From the NCBI GenBank assembly GCA_963965975.1, contig OZ014411.1, forward strand, positions 21,852,249-21,916,248: a DNA stretch of 64,000 nt, given 5' to 3'. Position 1 is the stretch's first letter, and each line of letters starts with the position of its first letter. A model generated the notes under the pieces. The model searched no databases. It was given only the letters and a program-made list of their open reading frames with translations, and was not told where the DNA came from. The DNA comes from Xestospongia bergquistia. Taxonomy: Eukaryota; Porifera; Demospongiae; Haplosclerida; Petrosiidae. Positions 14,205 to 27,545 of this stretch are shown here, piece by piece. The position numbers were made by a program, and so were the translations under genes.

Positions 14205-14555
14205 TCATCTCATCAATTCAACTAGTAGTACAAAATCTACTTAATTAGTCTCATAGTCTGTCCATCATTTCCTGTTAATATTAATATTTTCCATATACAT
14301 CAATAAATTGATAGATAGTATCAATGTGAACAGTTTGATAGACAAATATATGTTAACATTTGGGACTATGAATGATCACAAATACTACAATATTAACTAG
14401 TGAGGTGATAGTCAAAAGATGGAAAAACGATGGCTTGTTAGATACAAGTGTATGTACATTATCATCACTTGTTACAATATAGCTAAACTTACAAAAATTA
14501 TAAAACTATCTACTATCTATTGAGTTACATATTGTGGGTAGATACAAGAAACTGA
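14205..14555 (+). repeat. Dispersed repeat, copy 2 (partner at 11860-12215)
   Basis: Direct copy of the segment at 11860-12215, with high identity by eye through the shared stretch gacaaatatatgttaacatt and the later cttgttacaatatagctaaa. Non-coding. Confidence 0.75.
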
Positions 14556-15867
14556 CAAAGAGGATGGTGATTGAAGATAAATTTATAGACATTTTAAAGA
14601 ATAGATTAACAGATAAGCAAACACATCATTCAGAGTAAATTGATCATTATTGATAAATATAGGTATTTTATAATTACACAAGAAGACAAATTGATGGACA
14701 GACAGATGAATAGATAGATGAAATTAGTAATTAATAACTGATGTCTTCAAGTATACGATCTGTCTCTTAAAACATAAAGATTGTTCATGACTCAGTCTAC
14801 TCGTTCAATGTTTATTGCTTTCAATTGATCCATTGACCTATACATTTTCCCTCTATATTCAACAATCTTTCTTAATAATCTCAATCTATAATTATTTCTA
14901 TCTTGTCTCACATAGGTCCCTTCCCTTAAATGAAATGGGAAAATACTGAAGGAGAAACTGGCTATGTGAGACTATTATCTATCCAAATCTGTTTATCACT
15001 AGGACACACATTAGTTATACTTTGTCAGGGGATCTATCCATGACTATTGTTTTCCTTTACTTGAACAATTCGATTCCCTACATTTAATTAAAGATGATTG
15101 ACCCAAATGGTCAGACTATATATTACTTTAGCATTATATAAACTGATACACTTCTCATCAATTAAACTACTAGCACATTCATCTATATAATTATTCTCAT
15201 ATTCTATCCATCAATTTCTTGTCAATATTAATAGCTATAATTATTCTTTGTTTTAATAACAAAGAAACTATCGGATAATATTTTCTAATTTAGCCAATGA
15301 ACATTTATGCTGTGTAAATAAATTGATAGATTTTCTATATAAACAGATTAACATGAGGAAATGTTTTTGTATTAATAGTCTGCTCATCAGTAATGTGGTC
15401 TAATATGTGTCTGTTAATTCTCATCTGTGTATCTGTTAATCTGTTTATTGCTCAATTTATCTTTTTATTCTTCTGTTAATTTTATTTGTCTATTATTTGC
15501 ATATCAATCTATAATGTAATGATCTTTTTATTCAGCATGCCTTCTACATATATTCTTTATCCATTAGTTTGCTCATACACCATATATTCATATGTTTGCT
15601 CATATATTCTTTCATCCACATATTTGACAAATTTTCATCAAATACAACTATTGTTCATCCAACTTATTATTCCTGTTCTTTCGATTTCTCTGTGAATTTT
15701 TGTAGTTGTGGACAATATTTTTGCGAGTTACAGCAGTTCAAAGTGCATTGCCAGCCACATGCATAAAGCAAGTATTGTAACTTCACCCTCTCAGTGAGCA
15801 TCAAAGGTTCATTATTTAATTACCTGCCAGGATATGCATATAAGTGGGCGGTATCAAAACTATTTGC

Positions 15868-15875
15868 TATATAAA
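15868..15875 (+). promoter_or_regulatory. TATA box of gene B
   Basis: TATATAAA lies 35-42 bp upstream of the ATG at 15910. If the usual spacing to the start site holds, the 5' UTR is only about 10 nt long. Confidence 0.5.
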
Positions 15876-15909
15876 GAGACAATCGCTGCGTGATATCTGA
15901 GTTGCAAGC

Positions 15910-18900
15910 ATGACTCTCTCAAGGGTTTGCTTTTCTCTTTTCGTTCCTATCAATATATTGGTCTGTCTAAATTTGTTCAATTATGGTTACTCAGCAGACG
16001 TGTAAGAAATCTTGTTCATGTGATTTATGTATATTATTACATAATATATCGCTTGTGTATTTTAGATGTTATGCAACATCATATACCTCCAAATATCAAG
16101 TAGTGTCGAAAATTGGGTCAAGAGACGAAGGTTACAGTTGTGGATGGTGGGGCAGAAGAAGATGTACAAGGTACTTATTTCAAAAATCTTACAGGCTGAC
16201 TATATGCTAACTCATGATTTTTATTTGGTTAGAACACATTACCATTGGTACTATGAATCTCAATACATCAGTGTTTCTTACTCAACTGCAATATGTTGTG
16301 CAGGCACACATACTGGTGTTTATCCAAACTGCGTGCGTAAGTGATTAGACCTAGAACTTTTTCAATAAAAGTTACTATACATATGATCCACAGCTTTCTG
16401 CAATCCATCATGCAACAATGGTGATTGCCTGCATAACGCTCAATCAAATATCAACTACTGTCTATGTGATTCTGGATATACAGGGCAATACTGTGATCAA
16501 GGTTAATAAGTCAATTAACATTCATAAAACCATTTTTAATGATTTAAATCTTTAACATAGATATCAATGAATGTACAGCGAATCCTTCAATATGCCACAG
16601 CCTTGCTGTTTGCAAGAATACCCTTGGTTCTTATATTTGTCAATGTCCTAAAGGATACAAATTAGGTTATGACCAGTTTACTTGTGTAGGTGAGTATATA
16701 ATACTGATAATACAAGCGTCAACTGTTTATATGCACTTAAAATAACATTTTGTCATTTCAACCATTGTCCTCATTACCAGATTTAAACCTAATATTGAGT
16801 TATCACAAAGCCAAATCTGGTCTAACTTAACATGTGAAAAGCCAACTAGAAGCTAAAAGTAGTCTTTGTAGTTTTGTCCAAGAAATGAAATTATGAGGGA
16901 GAAGTAGATACTATTTCAACTTAACTAACTGAGTTAGTATTCACATATAGCTTTAATTGAAGCCATGATTCGACTACTATAGCAAAGTGGGTGTAAAAGC
17001 AATGTGGTTGTAGATGCAACTACTTCACTTCATGCTTATTGAGTTACACTAGTATTAGCTTACTTCATATTGATTTAACTGTAGTAACGAAGACCTTAGT
17101 TAAAATGACAATATGTTTTTTTTAATGCAATTGATCCTAGCATGGATGAGAGTCTTTCAAAGGAACTAGATATTTGGCTGTTAGGTACAACATTTTCAAA
17201 TATTAAGTGCTATAAGGTCTATATGCGTTATATAAAAATGGCACTCCATTCAAAATATATAGATGAATTTCATATATATCTATATATCTATATTACATAT
17301 CTATATCTATCTATCTGTTGTCTGCCTGTCTGTTTATCTATCTATCTCTATATATAGATATATATATACACACATTACAATACATGCTTTTACACAGACA
17401 TTAATGAATGTACTGATAACACTCATAAATGTGGCACTACTGGACGATGTGAAAACACAAAAGGGTCTTATATTTGTCATTGTGGTCGTGGATATGATGT
17501 TATTATTGAAAATAACTTTCAATATTGTCGAGGTAAACAATATTATTGATAACTAACTAGTATATAACTTTATTGTAGACAGAGATGAATGTAGAGATGG
17601 CAATGGAGGATGCCAGCAAATTTGTATAAATGAACCTGGATTTTTTAGGTGTTCCTGTAGAAATGGGTACAAACAAAACTTGACTAGTCTTTACAAATGC
17701 AATGGTATGGCAGATCTGCTACACATATAATGTATTCACATACATTTTTCCAGATGTGGATGAGTGTTCACTTGGTACACACAACTGTTCTCATATTTGC
17801 AAAAATACTCTTGGCACATATATTTGCGGATGTCACCTCGGGTGTGAAATTGATGCAAATGATAGAATATCTTGTCAAGGTAATATAATGTCTTATGCAA
17901 TAACTATGGAGATATGTAACTGAAAATTTTTGAGAGCCTTTAACTAAGACTTGTTTTAATTATTAGTAATTTTGGCATATATTATACATACATTAATTCA
18001 TTAAATGTATATACCAATTAATGGATAATATCATAGATATTGATGAATGCAGCAACTACACTTTACATGGATGTAATCAGAAGTGTACAAACTTACATTG
18101 TCTGGAAGGAAGGTATTCCTGCTCTTGTTATAATGGCTATAGTCTCATGGAAGACAACAGGACATGTACAGGTAAAGTTGACGTTGAATAAATATAGAAA
18201 ATGTTGATGATATTTTTCTTAAAAAGATGTCAATGAATGCTTAACCAATAATGGAGGATGTCAATATCAATGTAAAAATACAGATGGCAGCTATGTTTGT
18301 GAATGTCCCGAGGGATATCATCTTAAAAATAATTCACGATCATGTGATCGTAAGACCTTGTATTCGTAGATAACTTTGGAATTATTTTTTTTCTTTATGT
18401 AGCATTACCTTGTCCTAATCTCTTTTCACCTGTCAATGGACACATCTCTTGTTCAGACATAATTTTAGTTGTTGGTAGCAATTGTTCCTTTTCTTGCAAT
18501 GAAGGCTACGAATTACAAGGTTCACAAAATAGAATGTGTTTACCTAATACAAGATGGAGTGGATACCAAACAGAGTGTAAAATTATGGAATGTCCAGAAC
18601 TTATAGCACAACCTAATTCAGTTATTGTACAGAGCTGTTCAAGTATTCTCAATTCAACATGTCTATTAAGCTGTATTCAAGGATTTTATCATGATAATGG
18701 TGAGCTATTTCAGCAATCATGTTTACTGAAAAATGCTACTGCTGAATGGAGTGAGCCAGTAGAGTGCAAAGGTAAATAATCATAAATGAATATACTATTT
18801 ACATTTTCATTAGAAATTGATGTTTGTGATCCTAATCCATGTGGATTGGGTAACTGTTCTATAACTAATGAAAAAACACCACATTGTTCATGTCCCAGTA

Positions 18901-21900
18901 GCTTTTATTCAGGAAATACTTGTGAAGAAGGCAGACTAGTTGTGTCTGATATACCAATTCTAACAGCAAATCAGCTATCTCTGCCAATTTCATTATATTC
19001 GTCACCTCGTTCAACTCTCAATATAACTATTTCTACACAACCACATGTTCTTTTGTTTCCAAGTGACAAGATTTCAATCACTTATCCTAATGAACAGACA
19101 TCTTTACAAATCAAATCCACTTCACCTGGAATTGTTAAACTACATTTTCAATTAGAAACTACAGAAAAGTATGAGCCAGTTAATGATCAAATTGCTGTTG
19201 TCTCTGATGAAAATGTAGTTGGTCATTATTTTGATGATGATGAGATGGGAATACTTAAAGAAGGTTGCTGTCAGTTTGACTGGAATTTGCCTGATTATTT
19301 CTGCTCAAACCCAAATCATCAGGTTACATTATATTCGTCCTGTGGGTGGATGAGAAATAAACGAAGAGCAATATCAGATGGAATTATTATCATAAAATAT
19401 GGTATGTTCAAGGTTCCACTCTCTATAGCTGGTATTGATATAGCACTCTCTGATGAAAACATTGCCATTGATTTTAGTAATGAAGGTGGATTGTGTGAAC
19501 GTTGCTCTAAAAGAGAGAGAACTTGTCATTCTCATATTCCTACTATTGAAGATGTACGTGATATGTTAAAGCATCAAGCTTTAGAAAAAACATTTCTAAG
19601 ACATTCAACAGCTATTTTTCCTTCGTCAATTACTGTTAGCATTCCTGTGAATGCAACAAAACAAGCATTTTCACGGACAGATTACTATGCAAAATTAGTC
19701 ACAAGACTTGATTCACTCGATGAGTGCCCATACTTGAGTCCTCCTATTGTACAAAGTTCGGGTCTTGACTATGTCATAATAATCTCTTCTGACCTTTCAA
19801 TTAGCTATAACCATAATGTCATGCTATACAATCACTTACCCAGTGATTCTCCTGTGTGCTTCATGAGGTCTCTTTGTAATGACAATGAGGATTCTATTAC
19901 TGTTGGAATCACCAAATCTCTAAATGCAAAGCTCTTAAATATTCCTTCATTTCAAAAATATGTTCAAAAAGGATGGACTATTAAGTTACGTTCAATTACT
20001 ACTTCAATTTTTGGTCTTGGATTGAGAGAATCCACTACATATTGGGATGGAATTAGTGAAACCACTCTAAGTCAATCCGTCTATGATACATCGTTGAATG
20101 TTGAACTAGGTGGAAAATTTCAAGGAAACCTTTTGACTGTTAGTGTTGTATTTGCTGGTTTATTCACTACTGCTAGTGCTAATGAAGGTTCTACATCATG
20201 TTTTGTAAGAGTTCACTTTTTTTAGATGTTAATATATGATATATTGCAATATTGTTTGTACAGATACATAGTGAAATGAAAGGAAAGATGACAATTGAAA
20301 TCATTTCTGGAACATCAGGACACATTAGTACACTGAATCTGCACTCTGACAATGGAAATGCTCTTTATGTCACTGAAGGTAAGTATACAATATTAACAAT
20401 CAATTATTTACTGTTATTCTCACATTTAGGTACCTGCAAAGATAGTACTGCTAAAACTGGTGTCATGAGTACCCTTGATTTATCTCCTGCTCTAACTAAT
20501 GGCAGCTACAGTAACTATATTCACCTCTCAAGTATAGGATCGTGTAAAGTCAAAACTCATTTACAATTTGGTAATTCACTGCAAATCAACAATGTTTCTC
20601 TGACTAGTACATGTTTGATCTTAAAGATCAATGAGCTCAGTTTTCCTGGGCTTGTTTTTAAACTAGTACTTTTTCCTAACAATTTTCCACTCATTCCTGG
20701 GAAAAAGATAAATGCCTTTCTTGAATCATATGTTAACCAAGGTACCGTTGAGTTTGGAAACTTTGTAAAGCTTCTGCCAAGTTCACAAGTACCAAGTATA
20801 CAGGCAGCAATGTTTGCTGACGAAGGTGGTATTTTTGGCATTTTGAATTCAGCTAACGTTTCATTATTTGATGCCCAGATTCCAACAGATGTTAGGATCG
20901 ATGATAATGAGATAAACTTCTCAGGAAAATCAAATATTTTTCATCTAAATTTAGTTGACATAAGTGGTAGAGGAACTACAAGCAGAAAATGGAATTCATT
21001 GCAACTCAAATTGAATGTTGATACAAGTAAAGCATTATCTGAAGGCATGACTCAATATGCGAGAAATGAATTAAATAAACAAGCTGAAGAAGCCGTAGAT
21101 CGTATTTATCAGGCAAACCAGACTTTACACGAAGCAAAAGTTAATGTTGATGATGTAAAGATCAAGCTTGCAAACCTTAAGCAACAGGTAAAAACTCTTA
21201 ACACAAAAATAGAGACCAAAAGGAGACAGAAAAACACATTCAAGAATGAAAAAAACGTTCATGAAAAACATTTACATGATCTGTTAGAAACATATTGGAA
21301 TGCCTCTAATGAACTTACAGATGCCATTGAAAGTGTTTGTCAAATTAAAGGATGCGAACAATCCTGCCGTGCAGGTGACATCGAGACTTTGTGTTTCACA
21401 CCCACCTTTATTTATGAGTCCAAAACATGCTACTACTATGAACAGAGAGTTGGCACTGTAAGTAAGAAAAAAGATTTTGTAAAAAACATTTGTGTTTATG
21501 GAAGTAGAGGGGCTAGTCTTGAAGGTCAAATTATAAGAACTGTTGTACTAGGAGCGATTAGTCCAGTTGCTGGTCTGATTAGTGCCATCTTTACAAGCAA
21601 AAAGAAAGAAAAATGCTATAAAGTAGGAGTAATTGAGCCTCGTTGGGTTGACATATACTTTCTAGAACGTATTGTTACATCTGCACCATGCAATGTTAAA
21701 AGGGTTGGCAATCAAGGCCGCAAAGGTTGCAATTACACATCTGATTGTGCAGTTTTAGTTGAGGATTCTGTCTGCAGCGCACTTAATGCCTACTGCTACA
21801 ATAATCGATCACAATTAATTAAGCAGTTCCATAAAGATAATGAAGAAGTTTTAATCAATATTGACCAGAGGTATTTTGCTTATCAGAGAGCACTAGAACA

Positions 21901-24900
21901 TTTCACTGATATCAGTTTTGAAATCTCATCATTGGAACTTAAAAATCAATCTTTAACAAAAGAAGTCATTTCAACATCATCGATATTGCAGAGTGCTTTA
22001 AGAGCTGAAAAGATTGCAAATAACAGCTATGTAAGCATCAAAAATGAAGAGAAACGAATGCATAGATTATATAAGTTTATTAAAGATAACAGTGTTCTAT
22101 TAGCAGTTCAATTCACTAGAATGTTCTTTGATGTTACCGTTGAAACACAGACACCAGTTTTAGTGCCACTCCACGTTGTGTATGAAGTGCCTTTTCATAA
22201 AACAAGTCATGAAGAAATAGTTGTTGTTGACATATCTTCATCAACTGATCTTATTCAAAAAACTATTTTTGACAACATTGTTGATGATATCATTGATGAT
22301 ATTTTGGAGATTAATTCTGTACGAAAAAGAAGAGATACTCACATTACATATCTGTCTGATATATTCAAACAAAACTGTGACCTACAAACAAAATTGCTAC
22401 ATTATCTAAATGAACTTAATAGCACACTTGAAGCAATTCACGAAAACACCAGGGAAACACTTTCTTCAATAACAAAAGCTAAGAATAATGCAGAAATGAA
22501 ATATAAAGCTACTGTGGATGTTCTAATGGAAATTGAAGCCAATGCTTCATTTGTAAATCTTCTAGAGCAAAAAGAATACACCTTCTATCAGAGTCAATTG
22601 GATATTTTCAATGCAATGCTAACCAGAGTCTCTGAATCAGAGGTTGTGGAATGGAAGACAAACATGGAAGATATACATAATGGCAGTGTAGCTTTTTTTG
22701 GTCGAAAGTGTTATAGCTTTAGTGACTGTCTTAAAATTGCTTTGAAGAGCCTTCAACAATTGCTGTCTGGAATTTCTAATCCTAAAGCAATGTCCATTCT
22801 TGAATCAGTTTCTGAAATACAACAGTCACTGCTAAGTATTGCTAGTAATGGTTCTCAAAATTATACTCAAATTAATTCTATTTTGACAGAAACAATGCAA
22901 ATAATGCAATCTTTAGTCGACTTAGACTATTGGTGCACACCTCCTCCAGAAATAACTGAACAGCCGGAACATGAACTATATATACAATCTGGTGATACAC
23001 TCAAACTTAATTGCAAAGGTCATTCCATCCTACCATTGACATACGTATGGAAGAGAAACAACAAAACCATTCCTTTTGCAACCTCTGGAAATCTTGTAAT
23101 ACAAAACATGGAGATATCACATTTAGGTGTTTATCAATGTGAAGTAAGAAATGCTGTAGGACTAACAAAGAGTCACCAATCTATTGTGTATGTTTACAAA
23201 ATCCCAACCTTCATTCAACACCCAAAATCAGTGTCAACTATACAATATGATGATCCCTACTTTATATGTGATGTTAGTGCTTATCCTGTGCCAGTCTATG
23301 ACTGGTTCTTTAGACCAAATGCTACAGCTTCTTGGAGTATCATTAAAAATGAAAACAGGAGTCTTTTGTATATTACAAATGCTACTTATGCAAACGAGGG
23401 ACAGTATTATTGTAATTCTTCAAATGATTTTGGTTCAGTTGTATCTCAAGTAGTTAACCTTGCGGTCCTACCTGGGAGCCCAGTCGAAATGAGTTACCAT
23501 GTAGAATGTACCTATGAAGCAAAGTCATCTACAAAACACTCTATGAGGAATGAAAAGCAAGCTTTCTTAGCAGCAGTTGGAAAAGTATTGAATCTAACGA
23601 CAACACCTGTATTAAACATAACATTCAATGATTATGCCATAAGCTTTGAACTTCTAGCACCAAAAATATTATCAGTCAATAATGCTGAAAAATGGTTTAA
23701 TGATACCCAGAGAAGTCTCAGTGAACTCTATAAGGCTAAATTAGCCATAAAGTTATCTTTCAATAACATCAGTAATCCAATTGTATTCCTAAGCAAGAAA
23801 AAGATGTATACAGTCAAAGTCAAAAGCATTCAAATGCACCCACTTTTGTTCAAATGTCCAGTTGGATATGAATTTGATTTAACTGATCTTGCTTGTGGTA
23901 AGATAAAACTAGTTTATGATATTGCTACTGTATTTTTAAAAAATTCTGCTCTATGTAGTTGGCTGTAAGCCTGGTTATTATTGGAAGGGTTATGTCAAAG
24001 AGGTACTTCGACCAAAACCTAGTGTGATGTTAGAAATCAGATATCCTACTTGTTCTTTGTGTGACAAGGGATCATTCCAAGATGAAAAAGCTGCTGCTAG
24101 TTGTATTCAATGCCCAGCAAACTATTCCACTTCAATGAGTGGTTCTAAATCTATAAGAGATTGTCAAAGTATGAAAGTTAAATCTATTATTATTATTATA
24201 AAATTTTAACCATGTACCTGTACAGAGCTATGTCAACCTGGCACACACTCCTCTACTGGTTTTGAACCTTGTTTATCATGTCACTTGGGATATTATCAAT
24301 TGAGATATGGACAGACATCTTGCATTCCATGTATTCATGGAGCTAACATAACAGCCTGCACATCAGGTAAGTAAGATTTAGTTATTAATGAGATTTAACA
24401 ATCAACAGTACAATGTAAACCTGGTAATTACTCATCCACTGGATTTGAGCCTTGTGTCAACTGTCACAAAGGTTATTATCAACCTTTATATGGACAGAAG
24501 ACTTGTTTGAAGTGTGTTCCTAACTCTAACATTACAGCTTGTGATTCAGGTATTACAAAAATCTTTAAAATATATAATAATTGATTCAAAACAGTATTTT
24601 GTGAGGCTCATCATTATTCTTATACTGGACTCAAACCTTGTTTATCATGTCCAAAGAGTTATTACCAACCAGCAGAAGGACAACGCTTGTGTCTTTCATG
24701 TTCTTCAAACTCGACCATAACACAATGTTTACCAGGCTAGTCTCATGTCATTATATTACAACACTCAATTATGTGTCATGTCACCCCAGATCCCTGCAGT
24801 CTACCACCATATAAAGGACCTTGTTATGGTGATGTTCCTAGGTACTTTTATAATACAAAAAGTGCCAAGTGTGAAATATTCAGTTATGGAGGATGCTATG

Positions 24901-25742
24901 CCAATGAAAACAACTTTGAAACCAGAGAAGACTGTGAAGAACGATGTCTTTGTAAGTATATATGAAAACTTCTAATTTATTAAGTACTTTTATAATCAAT
25001 GCAACAGCTCCCTGTAGTTTACCACCTGATAAAGGACCTTGTTATGGCAACATTCCTCGATATTTCTATAATACAACTGGTGCAAAATGTGAAGTCTTCA
25101 GTTATGGAGGATGCTTTCCAAATAAAAACAATTTCCTGACACAACATGAATGTGAAAGTCAATGTAAATGTGAGTTTGGAAGTTTTTTTTACTAATAATT
25201 CAATTTATTTTCATTGTAGTCTGTCCACCTACTTGCACTCCAGCATTTTGCAAAGAAAATATTGGAGCTATGTGCTCTTTGTGAGTTCATTTTATGGTAT
25301 ATTAATGATCAACTTAAATTTATCTCACAGATTGCCATTTCCAAGTAGTAACAGTTCCTGTCCTGGTGGATGTGTTATTTCCAGCTGTCACACTTGTTAT
25401 TATGCTATTAATCCACTTCCATTTCCTTCAAAGGCAATGTCATGTCATAAGTGTCCTGATAACAGAAATGGAATTGATGAGGCATGCATAAGTGAATGGG
25501 GTCAATGCATTGATAAAGCTTTGAATGTGACTTCTGTAAGTATAGTTATAAAATTAATGCATGTATTTCTTTAGTGCTAAATAATTTGTGATACCAACGG
25601 TTTTAGCAAAGTGATAAAATAATCTTAATGTATATTGAAATCTTTGTTACTTTTTTCTGTTGTCTAGATTCCTCCTGAACAGAGGACAACTAACAACTAC
25701 CATTGTTATGGATATCCTTGTCCTTATTATAACAAACAATAA
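15910..25742 (+). CDS. Gene B: secreted EMI-like/EGF/Sushi/coiled-coil/Ig/ephrin-receptor-like/Kunitz protein, 2607 aa
   Basis: Twenty-three exons: 15910-16001, 16066-16170, 16233-16336, 16394-16501, 16561-16689, 17398-17532, 17579-17704, 17754-17879, 18037-18171, 18227-18349, 18403-18771, 18814-20204, 20264-20378, 20430-23897, 23959-24168, 24226-24366, 24409-24549, 24595-24735, 24790-24951, 25008-25169, 25220-25280, 25331-25535, 25668-25742. They total 7824 nt, exactly 2607 codons plus TAA, which supports the splicing. Residues about 1-30 are a signal peptide; 31-100 an EMI-like Cys domain (CGWW, CC pair); 100-394 seven EGF domains, most starting DINEC or similar; 395-517 two Sushi domains; 518-555 another EGF; 556-1650 an unrecognised region with a coiled coil near 1220-1320; RKRR at 1651-1654, a furin-type site; a second coiled coil about 1667-1730; two I-set Ig domains about 1855-2030; four ephrin-receptor/GCC2-GCC3-like repeats 2175-2386; two Kunitz domains to about 2494 with P1 Tyr; and a Cys-rich tail. 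There is no transmembrane helix, so secretion is expected. Exon 18 ends at a GC donor. Confidence 0.9.
17254..17385. repeat. Microsatellite (tatc/ta-rich) in gene B intron 5
   Basis: A run built mainly of atct/tata units lies in the longest intron of gene B (16690-17397, 708 bp), where the other introns of this gene are mostly under 160 bp. Confidence 0.8.
24736..24789 (+). other. GC-AG intron of gene B
   Basis: The exon ends TTACCAG and the intron starts gctagt, ending ccccag. The matching gene A intron starts gttagt (8108). A GT-to-GC change in the donor fits a tolerated minor intron class. Using it preserves the phase 1 junction into the Kunitz exon. The alternative, reading through, meets TAG at once. 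Confidence 0.7.
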
Positions 25743-25967
25743 CATTTAAAGTGATTGCTCAATGCAGTGATAATTAAGTTTGAATATTTTGCTGTAAACT
25801 TAGTTAGCTTTTTAGAGTGATACTTTATTCATGCAACTTACCTTACTGTATATACATTGCTGTTTTAGTAATTAGGTATAGCAATGCACACACTTTTGAC
25901 TATTTATAGAAAACTTTGAATATAGTTTCATTTTTTTATTAGAAGGTTGATGAGATTTTTTTGACTT

Positions 25968-25973
25968 AATAAA
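25968..25973 (+). promoter_or_regulatory. Polyadenylation signal of gene B
   Basis: AATAAA about 225 bp after the stop, in the same place as in gene A. Confidence 0.7.
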
Positions 25974-27344
25974 ATATTTAAAAATGATATCCTCTGACTT
26001 GTACATTGCTGTAATTAAATCTATAGGCAAAAAATACTGGACCTTATGTTCCATAAGGCAGTTGGTGATCATGCATGATAGTGTTCAACTACACAGATTA
26101 TGGTTAAATTGTAGTAGTAAGTCAAGGCAGTGTCTGGTTTAGTCATGCTATGGTAGGCCAATCTATAATTCATCCCCTTTTACTCCATGTCACATAGACT
26201 GACATAACAAATTATTAAGAACTTGTATTATATGTTAGTCTGGAGGAGCTAAACTACAATTTTCAATGATGTGAAAACAATTTTTTAAAAAACCATCTCA
26301 TCAATATATTCTAGTCATACAGTCTAAAGTGCTTTTAAGGACACACATTGTGTGCTATTAGATATAGCATATAGCTACTTTGAAAGACTTGAGGGCAATT
26401 GTCAAAAGCATAGACAGGATTAGTTAAATATATGGATAGTTGATTAGTAAAGCATGTGTCTGGTATTCAATCTTTAACATGTCTTCTTAGTACGAAATGT
26501 CTTCTGGCACTACAGACAATGCCATGGTCATATACAACAACAATAATCATGTTTAGCAAATCAGATTAAGACACTTTATTACCTAGAGCAAACATATACA
26601 GTAATAAATAATTCAAAGAATATCTTTCTTCTTATACTTTTGTCATACAGAACACAGTTTACCACATCAATAACTGCACTACACCACACACAAATAATGG
26701 AAAAAATGCTGAAGTTGCCTTATGTTGTGAAATGTATTTAAATAGATTGTTTTAGATATTACTTCCTGGAGGCATATTCTTCCTATGCAACACCTTCCTT
26801 CCATATATTGAGATCTTAGAACAGTTTTTGCAATTATATTCTTATATACACAATCAAAAATACAATTATCTACCGAAGCTTCTAGTATATTCAAATTATT
26901 GTGTTTGGATACTGTCATTTTCAAGTTATTTTAAATTAATATTTTTTCTTAATTTTGGGTATTTTCCAGATTATTTACTACCTTTGTACATCTGATGCTA
27001 TATGCATGAGGTGTTATAAAAATTACCTGTAGAGTTGTCATCATTTTCATTGTGGAGGCAAATTGCCTGTGAAGTATAGTACCATTTTTTTGCTTAGCTT
27101 AGTTCCAGATTTAATTAAATGTACTACCAGCACATGGTATAGTTCATTGGTCAAACACATGTCTAATATTCAATCTAAAACTTGTCTTCTTAGTAAGAAA
27201 TTACATAGCATATACTAATTCTAATACTACACAAAAAGCTATGTTTTCATAATATTGCACAACTATGTGCTTTATGCATCATTATTCTGTAAATTGTCTA
27301 TGTTATTCCATTTAATTTTGGTTTGCATGTTCATATGCTAATAA

Positions 27345-27545
27345 AGTTACAAATTGAATAAAGGTCAACACACCACAGATTATTAAGACAATATGTTGAT
27401 GGTCTATCAAGAACATGTAAACCTAAGATAAATAAACAGAAACTATCATATTCTGACTTTTCTAATATTAATAAGACAATATATTGAGGGTCTATTGAGG
27501 GTCTATTGAAGGATATGTAAACCAAATAAAAATAAACAAAAGACT
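27345..27545 (-). repeat. Segment related to the 3' UTR of gene C, with internal duplication
   Basis: The words attattaagacaatat, ggtctatcaa and acatgtaaa occur here in the same order and spacing as at 48195-48245, just after the gene C stop. The pattern appears twice in succession (about 27378-27440 and 27468-27535). Either a shared repeat family or the remains of a lost gene C paralogue; no coding exon is recognisable beside it. Confidence 0.5.

Larger units (their letters stand above)
9102..15909. other. Spacer between genes A and B: repeats, no supported gene
   Basis: After the gene A 3' UTR (homology with the gene B flank stops near 9467) this spacer has no exon or domain I can support. 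It holds short AT-rich tandem repeats, several direct duplications of 200-350 bp, and one hairpin element, listed separately. The last few hundred bases before 15910 should contain the gene B promoter. Confidence 0.6.
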
